In this document: positions 1 to 10,653 of the stretch, piece after piece
Numbering within the stretch: the stretch's first letter is position 1
Layout: each line of letters opens with the position of its first letter
DNA from: Phallusia mammillata
Taxonomy: Eukaryota > Chordata > Ascidiacea > Phlebobranchia > Ascidiidae
Reading direction: 5' to 3'
Length of the DNA stretch: 64,000 bases
Assembly: GCA_003260075.1 (NCBI GenBank)
Contig: QLIY01000012.1
Coordinates: 312,811-376,810 of the forward strand
Position numbers and translations under genes: made by a program
The notes under the pieces: generated by a model
The model's input: the letters and a program-made list of their open reading frames with translations, nothing else
What the model was told of the DNA's origin: nothing
Databases searched by the model: none

Positions 1-1143
1 TTATTAAATTGCATCTGGTCAAGTGCAAGTCCTTTGACTGATAACTCAAGTCTAAAGGAAGTCAAATTATTTATTATCAGACTTAAGCAAAGTCCATGCA
101 TTGGGTCAACAGTGAGCCTTAAAAAGAAATTTGGTGTTACTGAAGTAACTTATCCATGGTTTGACAATGTTTATTTAAGTAGGAGCAAACAAACTATGAT
201 TGGTCAACTACCTTGCATTCCATAACACTTGCATCTCCTTCACAAGTTGTGTAAATCTCATCCACTGCTCTGCGCAAGTTTTCAAACAAATATGCCCAGT
301 ACCGTGCCCTGATACTGACATTCTTTCTGGGGCCTCCAGATGCTTGTCCCATTAAACTTTCATTTGGAAGGTTCTTCTGTTTCTTTCTGTCACCTTTAAT
401 GTAAAACTTTTTTTGTGTGTAGCACTACAAACAACAAAACAGAAATGGGAAACTGTATCACAACTTTTGAGCAAAAAATAAAAGTGATTTGATTTGTAAC
501 TTATAACAGTACCTTACATGACTTTTTACAGATTAAAAGATTAAAATTTGTTGGTTGTGTTTAAAATGTGTAATAAAACAGCACAAATTAGAATATGTTA
601 ATTTGTTTCATCAAGTTTCACCTGAATATGACCTCTCAACATATTTTTCTTTAGGCTCAGCATTTATTTTTCTCAAAGCACTTTCACAAGATTGTGCTCT
701 TTTGCTTTGATTTCGATGGCGTGATGTTTTGGAAGGTTTGGCTGTAACAAATATCTCAAGTTAAATCAATTTTGCTGCAACACACCCAAACTTAGCTCTG
801 GTACCTACCCTTCGAAAGATAAGTGTCAAGAGGAATACTCCAAGATACAAGATTTCTTGCACTTCGACCTTCTTGTTCCATGATCATTCGAACTTTTTCC
901 ACCGTCACTGGATTGGGAGGCTAGAAGACAAAATAGCGGTCAAAAACAAAACCATTACACACACTTCTTGATGAGCAACACTTAATACAAGCAGTTTAGC
1001 TGTGCTGTTGGGACTTGCTGAAAAAAGTCAACACAAACCTTATTGGCTTGATTTTTGTTTCTTTTTCGCCCTCCACCAACGGAGGCAACAGACACATTTC
1101 CACTGCTGCTTGTGCTTTCATCCCGCTCACGAGCCCTGTTCAT
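1..1143 (-). CDS. SCAPER: SCAPER, N-terminal part (4 coding exons, runs off the window)
   Basis: Four exons join in frame: 1143-1039, 920-809, 741-622 and 393-212, each with consensus GT/AG ends. The first encodes a Ser-rich start (MNRARERDESTSSS...). The second holds VEKVRMIMEQEGRSARNLVS, which matches the SCAPER segment around human 'VRRIVAEEGRTARNLIAWS'. The fourth ends in ARYWAYLFENLRRAVDEIY, the most conserved N-terminal SCAPER block. SCAPER is known as an ER-associated, cyclin A-interacting protein linked to ciliary function. Exon 393-212 ends in phase 0 at an AAG|GTAGTT donor, so the gene continues left of base 1; bases 1-211 are intron. An acceptor-like TTTAATATAG lies about 26 bases before the ATG, only about 220 bases after the C8orf74 stop on the same strand. 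The family call rests on recalled motif similarity, not alignment, but the match is strong. Confidence 0.9.
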
Positions 1144-1389
1144 TATTTTTGGCTTGCACACACAATTTTCTATATTAAACAATTAACTGTATGATACCAA
1201 GCATAATGAATATTTGGCTGAATGTAGAATCTACACAAAAATATGAAACTTTAAATGAGCACAAATGAAACATTTTCAATCTCACAGAATAATAATCATT
1301 TTCACAGTGTGTTCATGACCAAATTATGTAAAAAATGTACAAAATATGACAACTTAAAAAAAAACAGAGCACTTGACAGCAAATGTCCG

Positions 1390-2289
1390 CTACTTCTTTT
1401 TTCTTGGAGACCCCTTGCCAGATGACTTGCGAGATCCAGCAGATGATTTCACCTTCATTTGAGTTTTCGATGGTAACTTTTGTGTGCTATTTTGCAGTTC
1501 AGGTGGAATGGGAATGGCTTGAAGATCAGCAGCAATCTCAGCAGCTTGCTTCATCTTCTTGATTTCAAAACCAACTTCATCATGGACCAGATTCACTTCC
1601 TCTGCAGTCAAAGCAGAGAGAAACTCAGTCATTGATTTCACATCCACTTCCCCAACTTCTTCTTTTTTCGCAAGCTGATGTTCAATTTCTTTTTCCACGG
1701 CTTGGGTTTTCTCCTTTGCCAAATCCCTTTCTTTATTAAGCTCCATCTGTTTCCTGTTCTCTTCTGACTTGACTTTTTGGACTCTGTTTTCATATTCCCA
1801 CAGTTTCAGTGTTTTGGACAAACTGAGCTCTTTCGGCGCATCAGAAACTTGAACCTCAAGAGACATGTGTTTGCTCTTACAGTCACGCTCCCTGGAAAAG
1901 ACAAACTGAAACAGGCTGTGGTGTGCCAACACATGCACTGTAAAGTACTGTGCAAGCTTTTTCATGTTTTCAATCCCAAGTTTCTGCTGCTCAACATACT
2001 GTGTACTCAGTTCTCGTAATGCACACAAAGACTTTGGGAGGGTGAGGTGAATGAAGCTTCTGAAAAAGTCATTAGCGAATGTCATTGCATTGGCAACTTC
2101 ATGCCAAGGCATACCACGAGAAACAACAAATTGCATAACATCATAATAATAGTCAAGTAAGGCACCCGACCGCAAATCTTCATCCAGATCAGAGATGTTT
2201 AGTCTTAGTTGTCGACCTAACAGACACTGGCCTTTGGATTTAGGAAGTTTTGAAATGTGACGTATTTCAGCTGAGCTTACCCAATCCAT
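1390..2289 (-). CDS. C8orf74: C8orf74 homologue (299 aa, intronless)
   Basis: A 299-residue single-exon ORF, close to the length of vertebrate C8orf74 (about 294). The N-terminal half carries 'GALLDYYYDVMQFVVSRGMPWHEVANAM', which parallels 'SILLDTLYESIIFAVGKGFPWVEVAQVV' of the human protein. It is followed by the 'YFTVHVLAHHSLFQFVFS' region corresponding to 'YFHHTFIRHYKLYQYVLG'. Residues about 160-215 form a charged helix (probable coiled coil), and the C-terminus is a basic Ser/Lys-rich tail (KSSAGSRKSSGKGSPRKKK). The family is uncharacterised, so no molecular function is claimed. The ATG is used because it begins the conserved region. The gene is collinear with and immediately upstream of SCAPER. 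Confidence 0.88.
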   Translation of the reverse strand: MDWVSSAEIRHISKLPKSKGQCLLGRQLRLNISDLDEDLRSGALLDYYYDVMQFVVSRGMPWHEVANAMTFANDFFRSFIHLTLPKSLCALRELSTQYVEQQKLGIENMKKLAQYFTVHVLAHHSLFQFVFSRERDCKSKHMSLEVQVSDAPKELSLSKTLKLWEYENRVQKVKSEENRKQMELNKERDLAKEKTQAVEKEIEHQLAKKEEVGEVDVKSMTEFLSALTAEEVNLVHDEVGFEIKKMKQAAEIAADLQAIPIPPELQNSTQKLPSKTQMKVKSSAGSRKSSGKGSPRKKK

Positions 2290-3171
2290 TTTAATTCATG
2301 TTCTATAAGTTTCTGAAACATCAACAATATCAATGAAATTCTGATGTTAGGGTTTCATTAAACAATTCAAAAAGGAAAAAAATTTGAAACACATAAATTT
2401 CAAAAATATTGTCTTACAGACTACAGAACAGCGAGCAGGTACAGAGTCTACAGACCCTATTTAATTTTGAACGATTCAAACTTACTTATAAATTTGGACA
2501 CAATCAGCTGTGTGATTTTTGAACCCAAAGTTTTACGCAAGCAAACTTGTAATTGGTTTAATATGTACGGATTATTAGAACACACAAAATTATACGAAAG
2601 CATAAAATATTTCTTTCCAATCTGGCACAATGGACAATTGCCAGGTGCAACTACATTCATAAATCACGTCACTTAAACAGGCGTAATTATCTTGCCAAAT
2701 TATGCATTCGGTGCGCTTTATCAACATAAAATACTTCAAGTTTGGACTTGTTTACATCAATTCGTTTTCATAACTTTCAACCGAAGTTTGCTTTAGCAAA
2801 ACTGTCGCTATGTGCTTTAATCCACGAGAGGGCAATAAAACAAAACAAAAATTTTTTTCTTGGGGCCGTTGGCACACAAAGATTTTCCCACACTTTAATA
2901 CAGAACGTTTGGGTAATTAATTTTCAAAATTTATTTGCGAAAAGAGAAATTTATTTGAAACAAAATAAAAATATACCACAACAATACATAGATTGATGAA
3001 ACCATAGATATTATAAAATGTTTTATAGTATCTATAATGAAACCAACAATAATGTTCTTCGCAGGGTTGCGAGGAAAGACCGTCTGTGAGTAGTTTATCC
3101 GATCAAATTGGATATCAAATCAAGTGTTATCCGTTGTAGGCTACACTTTTGTCATGTGAGATGTTTTACAG

Positions 3172-3417
3172 ACCTTCTCCAATTAGCAACAACAAACTTA
3201 AACAAGTTCGAACTTCGCTATTGGCATTCGGCAACAAAAAAATGGATTATCATATTTTACAATACCTATAGCCTTGGCTTCGTATTGTGGGGGGGGGGGG
3301 ACCTTCTCCAATTAGCAACAACAAACTTAAACAAGTTCGAACTTCGTTATTGGCATTCGGCAACAAAAGAATGGATTATCATATTTTACAATACCTATAG
3401 CCTTGGCTTCGTATTGT
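3172..3417. repeat. Tandem duplication separated by G12
   Basis: Copy 1 (3172-3288) and copy 2 (3301-3417) are both 117 bases, with only two visible substitutions, and are separated by 12 G at 3289-3300. The first of eleven such structures in this window. Confidence 0.95.
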
Positions 3418-5519
3418 AAAGCGAACTCGCTTACAAAAAGGGGCCAATCAAAACCCCAACATTGTTTCGCTGCATACCACTGGCAACTTGCTAAAAACAT
3501 GGTTTGACACGCTCTAATAGTCAAGATAAGAGAGTGGGTAGTTTTCTGTAACGCAAGTGAAGCTAGACCAGGCACAGTTCGCCAGCTGAAATATGCTGTT
3601 GTTTTATTGAAGAAACCTGATTAACAATAACAAAGTTTTAAATGTAAAAGATGAGTGTTAGTGGGTGTGCTCGGCGATTTTTTACTGAGCAAAACTTTGA
3701 GTAACGTTTGCATGTCATTTCCAAATTGGTTGCGTAAGCTCGAGTCATCAAAGTAAGCTTTAAATTTTTGTATTGCACAAACAAAAGTTATAGATCGATC
3801 CTAATTTTTAAAAACTTGTTCTTTTAGCACCGCTCTAACACACTGCACCAAAGCGTTGTTTTTTTTTCGATTTTACGTTGCAAAGAATAGGATCACTAAT
3901 TTCGACATCAGTACTATAGCTACAGCCTACTAGGTTACAGTACCGTCCCCAAACAATTTTGTTTAAACTTTAAAGTTATGTAGATTAGAGATTCTACATT
4001 TAAAGTTTGATTGACTTCACATGTCTTCAAGATTGGAAAAGGGGCGTTTACAGCAGTGGCCGCACATATACATGCAGTAACGTTCCCCTTCAGTGCATAA
4101 ATTACTCAAGCCAAACTAAACTACATTTTAGCCACCACCAATAGTAATCACTATATTCGAATCATCCCCGATTGCAGAACTAAATGCTCATCGTGTAACA
4201 AACTAAAAACATATACAGCTTAACCCTTTTGCGAATGGTTGAGTGTATATTGCAGCAAGTTTAGAAATAATTAACACTAAGTTCTAACAAATAATCGGCT
4301 TTTTAGACAGAGATGAGAAATAGTTTAGTCGAATATTTCCTAGGATATATTTGTGGGAACATTGTAACCTCATTTAAGATCTTGTCAGTTTAACAGGGGC
4401 ATGAGAAAGTAAAAAAAAGACACATGGATGAAAAATTTCTTGAACGGTAAGTTTATTCGCTGACGTAATATATCACCAAAATAACATTTTGTGTCACAAC
4501 ACATTAGAATTGTCTTTTTGGTGTAGTTTACGTATATATGTACCATTTGACTCTGTCAAGAACGTTTCTTGGTCTGAAAATACAAGCTAAAATTTTCGTG
4601 TTGGACGTAACGGTTTTGAAACAAACATGTTTACGTCTAAGCAGTGAGCAAGAAAAGGCGTCAGTACCCGCTGGGTCATTAGAGATACGCAATGTGTATC
4701 ATTGATAGGTCGCTGAGAAACGGAGATAGTGACCGCCCGACCGCAAACAACTATCATTGTTACCTGCGCATGCGTGGTCACGTGTCTGCCAAATGAGAGT
4801 TTATCGTAGGGGCACTTGTTATTTGCCAATTAAGCGCTCTCCCCTTATCATTTGCATAATGGCACGCGCACTGAAATATAATCAGCAAACTTGATTCTTA
4901 CGCATGCAAATAAGAAGACTTCTTTTTTCAAAACTGCTCTGGTGTTTAGTATATTTAAGAAGACAACTGGATTGCGGCTACAATTCAGACGTTTGAAACA
5001 TTAGTACGCATTAAAACACAAATCCTAAACCAGTAAAAACTTGTTCGTGCACAGGAGACGTACCGCGATCAAAACTGCAATCAAGATTACTACGTTGCAG
5101 GAAACAGACAAGCAGCTACAGGTTGGTATTTATTTGTTGATATTTATTTCGATTTTGCGTGGTCGTGGAATTTTCACCTTCAGATGGGATGTTTACATTA
5201 ATCGTTGGGCCGCCGGCCGCTGTTGGAGATTTCCTACAATCTATTACACTTGTGTTTTTTCACTTTCAATTGACATGTAATATAAAATGGCGACTTTTCT
5301 TATATTGTGATTATAGTCTGTTGCACCTTACCTTGCAGCAAACAACTTCGTAAACAGAGCGTTGCGTATATTTGTAAAAAGCAGCTGTATTGAACAGGTG
5401 GAACTGATTACACTTCTAAAGACACCGTTTACAGACTGTTAACAAATCGTTATCCGATTATAGTTCTTAAAACAACAAATCGTGCAATATTTCTTGTAAT
5501 CTAAATATTATCTAAATAA

Positions 5520-5587
<68 letters not shown>
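5520..5587 (+). repeat. Poly-G run of 68 bases
   Basis: An uninterrupted G homopolymer with no duplicated flanks that I can see. A run this long and pure is more likely a sequencing or gap-filling artefact than a stable genomic tract. It lies about 150 bases upstream of the first coding exon of the tail-anchored gene. Confidence 0.95.
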
Positions 5588-5592
<5 letters not shown>

Positions 5593-5734
5593 TAGGTTGA
5601 CGTTTTGCTATCGAGTGGCACAACACCTGAAGACTTACCCGAGAAAAACAGCACCACAATGCGTAAGTTGCGTTTGGTATTGAAGTAAACATTGCAAAAT
5701 GGAAATACAGTACAATTCATATAATTTAGGGAAA

Positions 5735-8628
5735 ATGAAAAGCAACCAAAAAAGGACGCATTTGTTAGAGGAAAGGTTGGGAAACGTTTCTATGCAAGAG
5801 CAGGTATGTATTTGGCTGTACAGCTATTTTGTGATATTTAATTATGTGTCTACTGTCTAACCTTTTGACTGTTATCCTTCCTGATAGCGCGATGCGCGCT
5901 TTAAGATGTTTGTTACCAGTGGTTTATATTATCTAACAATATGCAAACACTTTTAACTAAACTAAAACGTAAAATATAGGGCACATGCAAATAATATAAT
6001 AATGAATTTCGTGCTTATAGTGCTAATTTTTGCCGCCAACGCCATAAACAACTTAAGACCGTCCATTGCTAACGAATTTGGACTTAAAAACAAGAAAAAA
6101 AAAAGAAGAAAATTTGTTTGTTTTTTGTTGTTTGGCTGGAACAGTTTGTTTTTTATGATACGTTGCTTTTTCGATTTTTTTCGCTTGGCTTTTGTTTGTG
6201 TTTTTGAAGTCCATTTGCCGCTAGACTGTTTTTGTTATTAACTGTAAACCATGCACGCATTGAAAAGATGTTATCTACGATAAAGGCGATTTGCATGTTG
6301 GCGAGGTTCGATTGCTGCAGAACGCCTGGGGTGACACAATTCATTTATCTATTGTTTCTCATTCTAGGAAGATATGGTTGTGATCGACCAAGTACCAGAC
6401 GAGCGAAAAAGAAAGAAGGTCGTCACCGAAGAGGTACAAAAGCTATGCAAATCTTAGACTAGGGTTAATTTGAAATAGTTCCCATTGTATCACAGTGTTG
6501 AGTTAAGTGTTACAAGTTAAAATGGTGTACAAGCATTTTTCGCTGGTTTTCAAAAAGCCACGCAAACGGCTCGGTGTACGAGTCGCTGGATATAAAAAAG
6601 TGAAATTGACGGAGGTAAAATAGCTCAAAACTTTTGTCTAAAAACATAATTAAGAAAACTATAGAAAATTCAGTTAATAATGTGTAATATTTATCAGCAA
6701 TTACAATTGTTTTCCAGATAGGTGATATGGTGGTCGTCGATACTTTAGATCAGACGCCGGTAAAAAAGCGATTGGACGACACAAAGAAAGATGGAAAAAG
6801 AGTCAGAAAAACAAAGCTGTCAATGGATGACTCGCATGCCAGTTTATCAGATTTGAACGGTAAATTTTGGTTATGTTTTCAGTCTACTCCTTGCCTACTC
6901 CCAAGTTTTTTCAGTTAGGACATTGTCACAATATTATTTGTCAGGATAATACGTGTTTGTCTGAACTTAACAACACTATTGCTTAACAAAGGGCACAAGA
7001 CAAAGGCCTAACAGGCAACTTTGGTTGTATAGAAATAACCACATGAGGCAGCAAAGCTCAATGACAGAGTTCAATTCGCAAAACTGGAACTTGGCCGAAC
7101 GGTCTGGCGCGCCTGACCCATTTTCAGACATAAAAAAACCTGATCGGGATTCGGGATTCGTCCCCGGGAGGGTCCTGGGTTCGAACCCCGTGGAAAAAAA
7201 AAAAACTAAAAAAAAAACTATTTTTGATTTCTAAATTCAGGTAAAGATATACAATGTATTTAACACATTCCGTCATTTTTTACAGCTAACAGTCGCGAAT
7301 CAACGGGTACCGAAAGTTACACGACCAGCGAAAACGAATATTACACGGCATATGACGTCACTGCTGATGACGACATTGGTTCGCTACTGTATCATACAGC
7401 GTTCGTCGACGAACTGGACGAAGGGGCGGCTGAGGATACGGACCAAGTGGAAACGGATACAAGACAAGACAGAGTCAGCCAAAAGATAAACACAGAAGTC
7501 CCTGTTTCTCGTCTTGAAAGGTCGGATGTCGCACTTTCATTTGCAAGTCCTGGCGATGCGAGCAACCAACCTGTTGAATCTTCATACGAAAACATCACAT
7601 TCGGCTCGTACACACAGCAGTCTACCTTTGAATATCCATCTTCTGGTACCAAAGTAAAAGTATTGAAACCGTTTACCTTCTACAAGGACTACGTTTCTCC
7701 CACATCCTGCGGTGTTATTGACCAGCAACCAACTTCGTTGAACAGAAAACTATTCAAGGAGCTTGATTTGAGCGACAGCGATGTGGTTGCAGCGGCATCC
7801 ACTAATATGCATTGCAGTGACGAAGTGATGATTAACTTCCCGCCTACCGTGGGAATTAGCCGTGGCAGCCCGCAGCTCATGACAAAAGCTGCCTTATCCT
7901 CAACCCCGTCTTCATCGCCAAGCTTGTCACGAAAAAGCTTCAGAGAAAGCGTTTCTGTCACTGATCAAGTGATTACACCTCTGCGAATGGTTTCGTTGCA
8001 GACTCCTCACCATTTGCGCCGCAGATCATCTTCGACATCGTCTCGCTCATCCCTTAAAGGCCAGACGAAAACTGGCCAATCACAACCTAGCCATGACAAA
8101 ACTAGGACACCTTCTGAACTCGCAAATGACCACAAAAATCAAAGAGAACATTTTGCTTCCACTGAAAAGACCCTCGCAGCGGACATCTCGAAAATTATTG
8201 ACAATATGGACAAAGTTTGCACATCAACAGACCCAGAAATTTCCCAGGCTACGAGTAAAAAGACATCAGCATCAAGCAAACTTTCATCCGTGGCTGTCAT
8301 AAAAGTAAAGTCACAGCAAGTTCACGTCCGTCACACAAGTTTGGGAAGTTATGGTGAAGTTGAGCAAGGCAGTCAAGCAACTATTCAGAGTCATAGCTAC
8401 AAGCAGCATGAATTAGTGCTGTCACCAGACTTACTTTCCAAAAGTGCCCAAGCTGAACCTGATATTGAAGCTGGTTTGGACTTTAGCATCGTTAAGCAAC
8501 GTGGCTCTTACAGAAAAATCGTACAAACTGCCGATCGCTATCGCATTCCTATAGCAGTTACCAGTATATTTTTGCTCATAACTATTGCCGCGTTGGTCAT
8601 CATGGCTGTGTTTTTACCTCTCACATAA
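5735..8628 (+). CDS. Unrecognised tail-anchored membrane protein (4 exons, 539 aa)
   Basis: Exons 5735-5803, 6368-6433, 6718-6859 and 7286-8628 join in frame with GT/AG borders and give 539 residues. I do not recognise the family. The N-terminal 90 residues are charged and Lys-rich. The central 400 residues are Ser/Thr-rich and look disordered (TPSSSPSLSRKSF, RRRSSSTSSRSS). The C-terminus is one hydrophobic helix of about 23 residues (IAVTSIFLLITIAALVIMAV) ending FLPLT, preceded by basic residues. That is a tail-anchor topology: bulk in the cytosol or nucleoplasm, with about five residues lumenal. Exons 2 and 3 both begin with a DMVV(I/V)D motif, suggesting exon duplication. A second possible first exon (6522-6614) splices in phase to exon 3. 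An ER, nuclear-envelope or mitochondrial outer-membrane location is possible; the sequence does not decide. Confidence 0.7.
6522..6614 (+). CDS. Possible alternative first coding exon of the tail-anchored gene
   Basis: ATG at 6522 opens 31 codons of strongly basic sequence (MVYKHFSLVFKKPRKRLGVR...) ending at a GAG|GTAAAA donor in phase 0. That is exactly the phase needed to join the exon at 6718. As an internal exon it would not fit, because it opens a stop in the phase left by exon 6368-6433. This favours an alternative start, or chance. There is no transcript evidence in the sequence itself. Confidence 0.35.
7085..7235 (+). mobile_element. tRNA-derived SINE-like sequence or tRNA pseudogene
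   Basis: TGGCCGAACGG at 7091-7101 resembles an A box (D-arm of Leu/Ser-type tRNAs). GGGTTCGAACCCC at 7177-7189 is a near-perfect T-arm/B box. The spacing of about 75 bases suits a long-variable-arm tRNA. The 3' part runs directly into A-rich sequence (7193-7220) instead of an acceptor strand, and no matching 5' acceptor stem is present. It is therefore a tRNA-derived retroposon or degenerate copy, not a working tRNA. It sits in the intron between exons 3 and 4 of the tail-anchored gene. Confidence 0.65.
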
Positions 8629-10653
8629 TTTTGAGACTTTCCCACTATACTGCAATTTCTTCAAGTTCCTATTGTTTTTGTATGCATATGATAATTTTGC
8701 GAAAGTTTGCGCAACACACCATGTCATAGCAAACTTGCGACCAATGCAAATTAAAACTAGGCTTCTAAACATATATGCCACACAAGAACAGACACTATGT
8801 TTTCCACACTATTATTGTGCCTGAATGTTATTTGCCTCTTTTTGGACAGTTTGAAATACATTTTTGTAACCCAAGTGTTTGTTTAAAAGTAGTAGAAGGG
8901 ATATTGTAGTAATTTTTTATACTTCTGATGGGAACGAACATTTAGTTTCCCATTGCAAGTGACGCGATCTTAGTTTTTCTGTTAATGTGAGAATAACGTT
9001 TTGAGAAAACAGCGCAATCATTTCGAGATTACACCACCTTATTCCAGCGCAGACAATTTTACCCGCCAGAAAACGACTTACACGATTTATCATCTCGGGA
9101 CTTCCTTCGGAGAAGAGAAGTTAGTTCCTTGTTGGGAAATAGAAATTACGGGAAACATTTGTCACGAGTAGAATTACGCTATTAGTCTCACAACAATCGT
9201 TGAAAAATAACTCCAATTTGCATTCGTAGGGTCTGTTTTGCTGATAATGTACGCGCGAACTGCGTTTTGTGGATTAGGAAAGATAAGTTTCAAAGGTAGG
9301 CCTAAACTTGTTTCCTTAAAATGTTTGCCGTTCTTATCCAACATTATAAAATTGTTGTTGTGCATCAACACAACAAGTACACGTTTGGTGGGCTGCACGA
9401 ATTAATAGTTGTTTTAGTATACTTTGCGAATAGTTCAAAGAGTAAATGCAAAAAAGAGGGCATGTAAACGTTGCATCTGGGTAGGCTAATTGAGGAGAGG
9501 CGTAGGCTATGTTGTCATCGAAAGTTGTTTTGCAAAAAAGCTATGTTTAGTTTCTGCTGTGTTATCTAAAGGCAGAGGTAAATAATACCATCCTTGCTAA
9601 TAATAATAAACTAATAGTTTTAAACGTTGTCGAACAGGCCTGTTTTAATTTATAATTTTTGAGAGTTCTCGAAAACAGACTTGGCGGAAAATCCCCCTTA
9701 GTTTCACACAGATTCATGACACAATGGCCGAGACCTAAAACCAAGTTGTTTTGAATCTGTGTGAAACGTTATCCAATTCAGTTCAATGGGCAAAACGTAA
9801 AAAGCTCAAAAGTCAAAACACTTGCCCAATCAAAATCTAGTTGACTTTTGTCACGTCAGGGCTGCAGCCAGTGCGATGACATGGCTGCTAATATCAATTT
9901 TAATGATTAAAGATATCTTGCTGGTTTGCATCTTGTTTGTGTTATTTGTGAATAATGATTTTGACAGCAAAATATTGCAGTTGCAAGACATTTCAAAACA
10001 TGGCTAGTTTAGCAAAATGATAAAAATATATACCAGCAATTACTCAAATTTTTCAGAAAACTAAAACGTATTTTTGTATGTGTCAGTTTAAAAATATTGC
10101 AAGTTGTAAATTGGTGTGGCAATCAAAAATGTACAAATTTTGCATGGTAGGGCCCAGTTAAGAACAGTTTTTAGTTTAGTGCCTGATAAATCTATGAAAA
10201 AATGTTGGTTGGAAAATGGTATTGTGAAATTGCTAAAACATTAATCACAGTTTTGTTTTTCAGTTGTGTTAAACCAGAATACCAGATTTAAAGTTTTTGT
10301 TTGGTTAAAAGATTACTGTTAAAATGTCACCATTGTGGCTTGGTGTAGACTAGTAAAATAAAACTACTCAGTACCTAATATCAGTTAAGATGCCACTTTA
10401 AGACATTAAGAAATGTACCTTTATGGCAGAAATCTGAAAAAACAACAATACAACAGTTGATCAATTGTGTTGTAAGGTTCATAGTAATCAAATATATGCA
10501 ATCCAACAAGCTGTTGCATTAAATTTCACTGATTCTGTGTTACGCTGATAAGAAATATTGTTCTTATGTGTGAAGAGTTAATGTTTATAGGTTTAATCTT
10601 TGTGTGTCACTGTTAATTTATGACTTAAGCAACTGTACATTTGGCACACAACA
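8629..10653. other. 3' UTR and intergenic region, no gene seen
   Basis: AT-rich sequence after the tail-anchored gene's stop. It contains only short ORFs without conserved motifs or plausible splice partners. It presumably includes that gene's 3' UTR and the promoter of the following receptor phosphatase. Confidence 0.5.

Larger units (their letters stand above)
2290..5734. other. Intergenic region between C8orf74 and the tail-anchored gene
   Basis: No ORF here has gene-like composition or flanking splice signals that I can support. The stretch holds a poly-G-separated duplication at 3172-3417 and a short inverted repeat near 3003-3042. Its end carries the 68-base G run at 5520-5587. It presumably contains the C8orf74 and tail-anchored-gene promoters, but I see no diagnostic element. 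Confidence 0.5.

Noticed and set aside
7085..7235. Intact tRNA gene
   Set aside because: A and B boxes are present but there is no acceptor stem; the 3' side is A-rich.
9822..10007. 61-codon ORF with hydrophobic stretch
   Set aside because: Composition is explained by AT-rich DNA; no conserved context and no splice partner.
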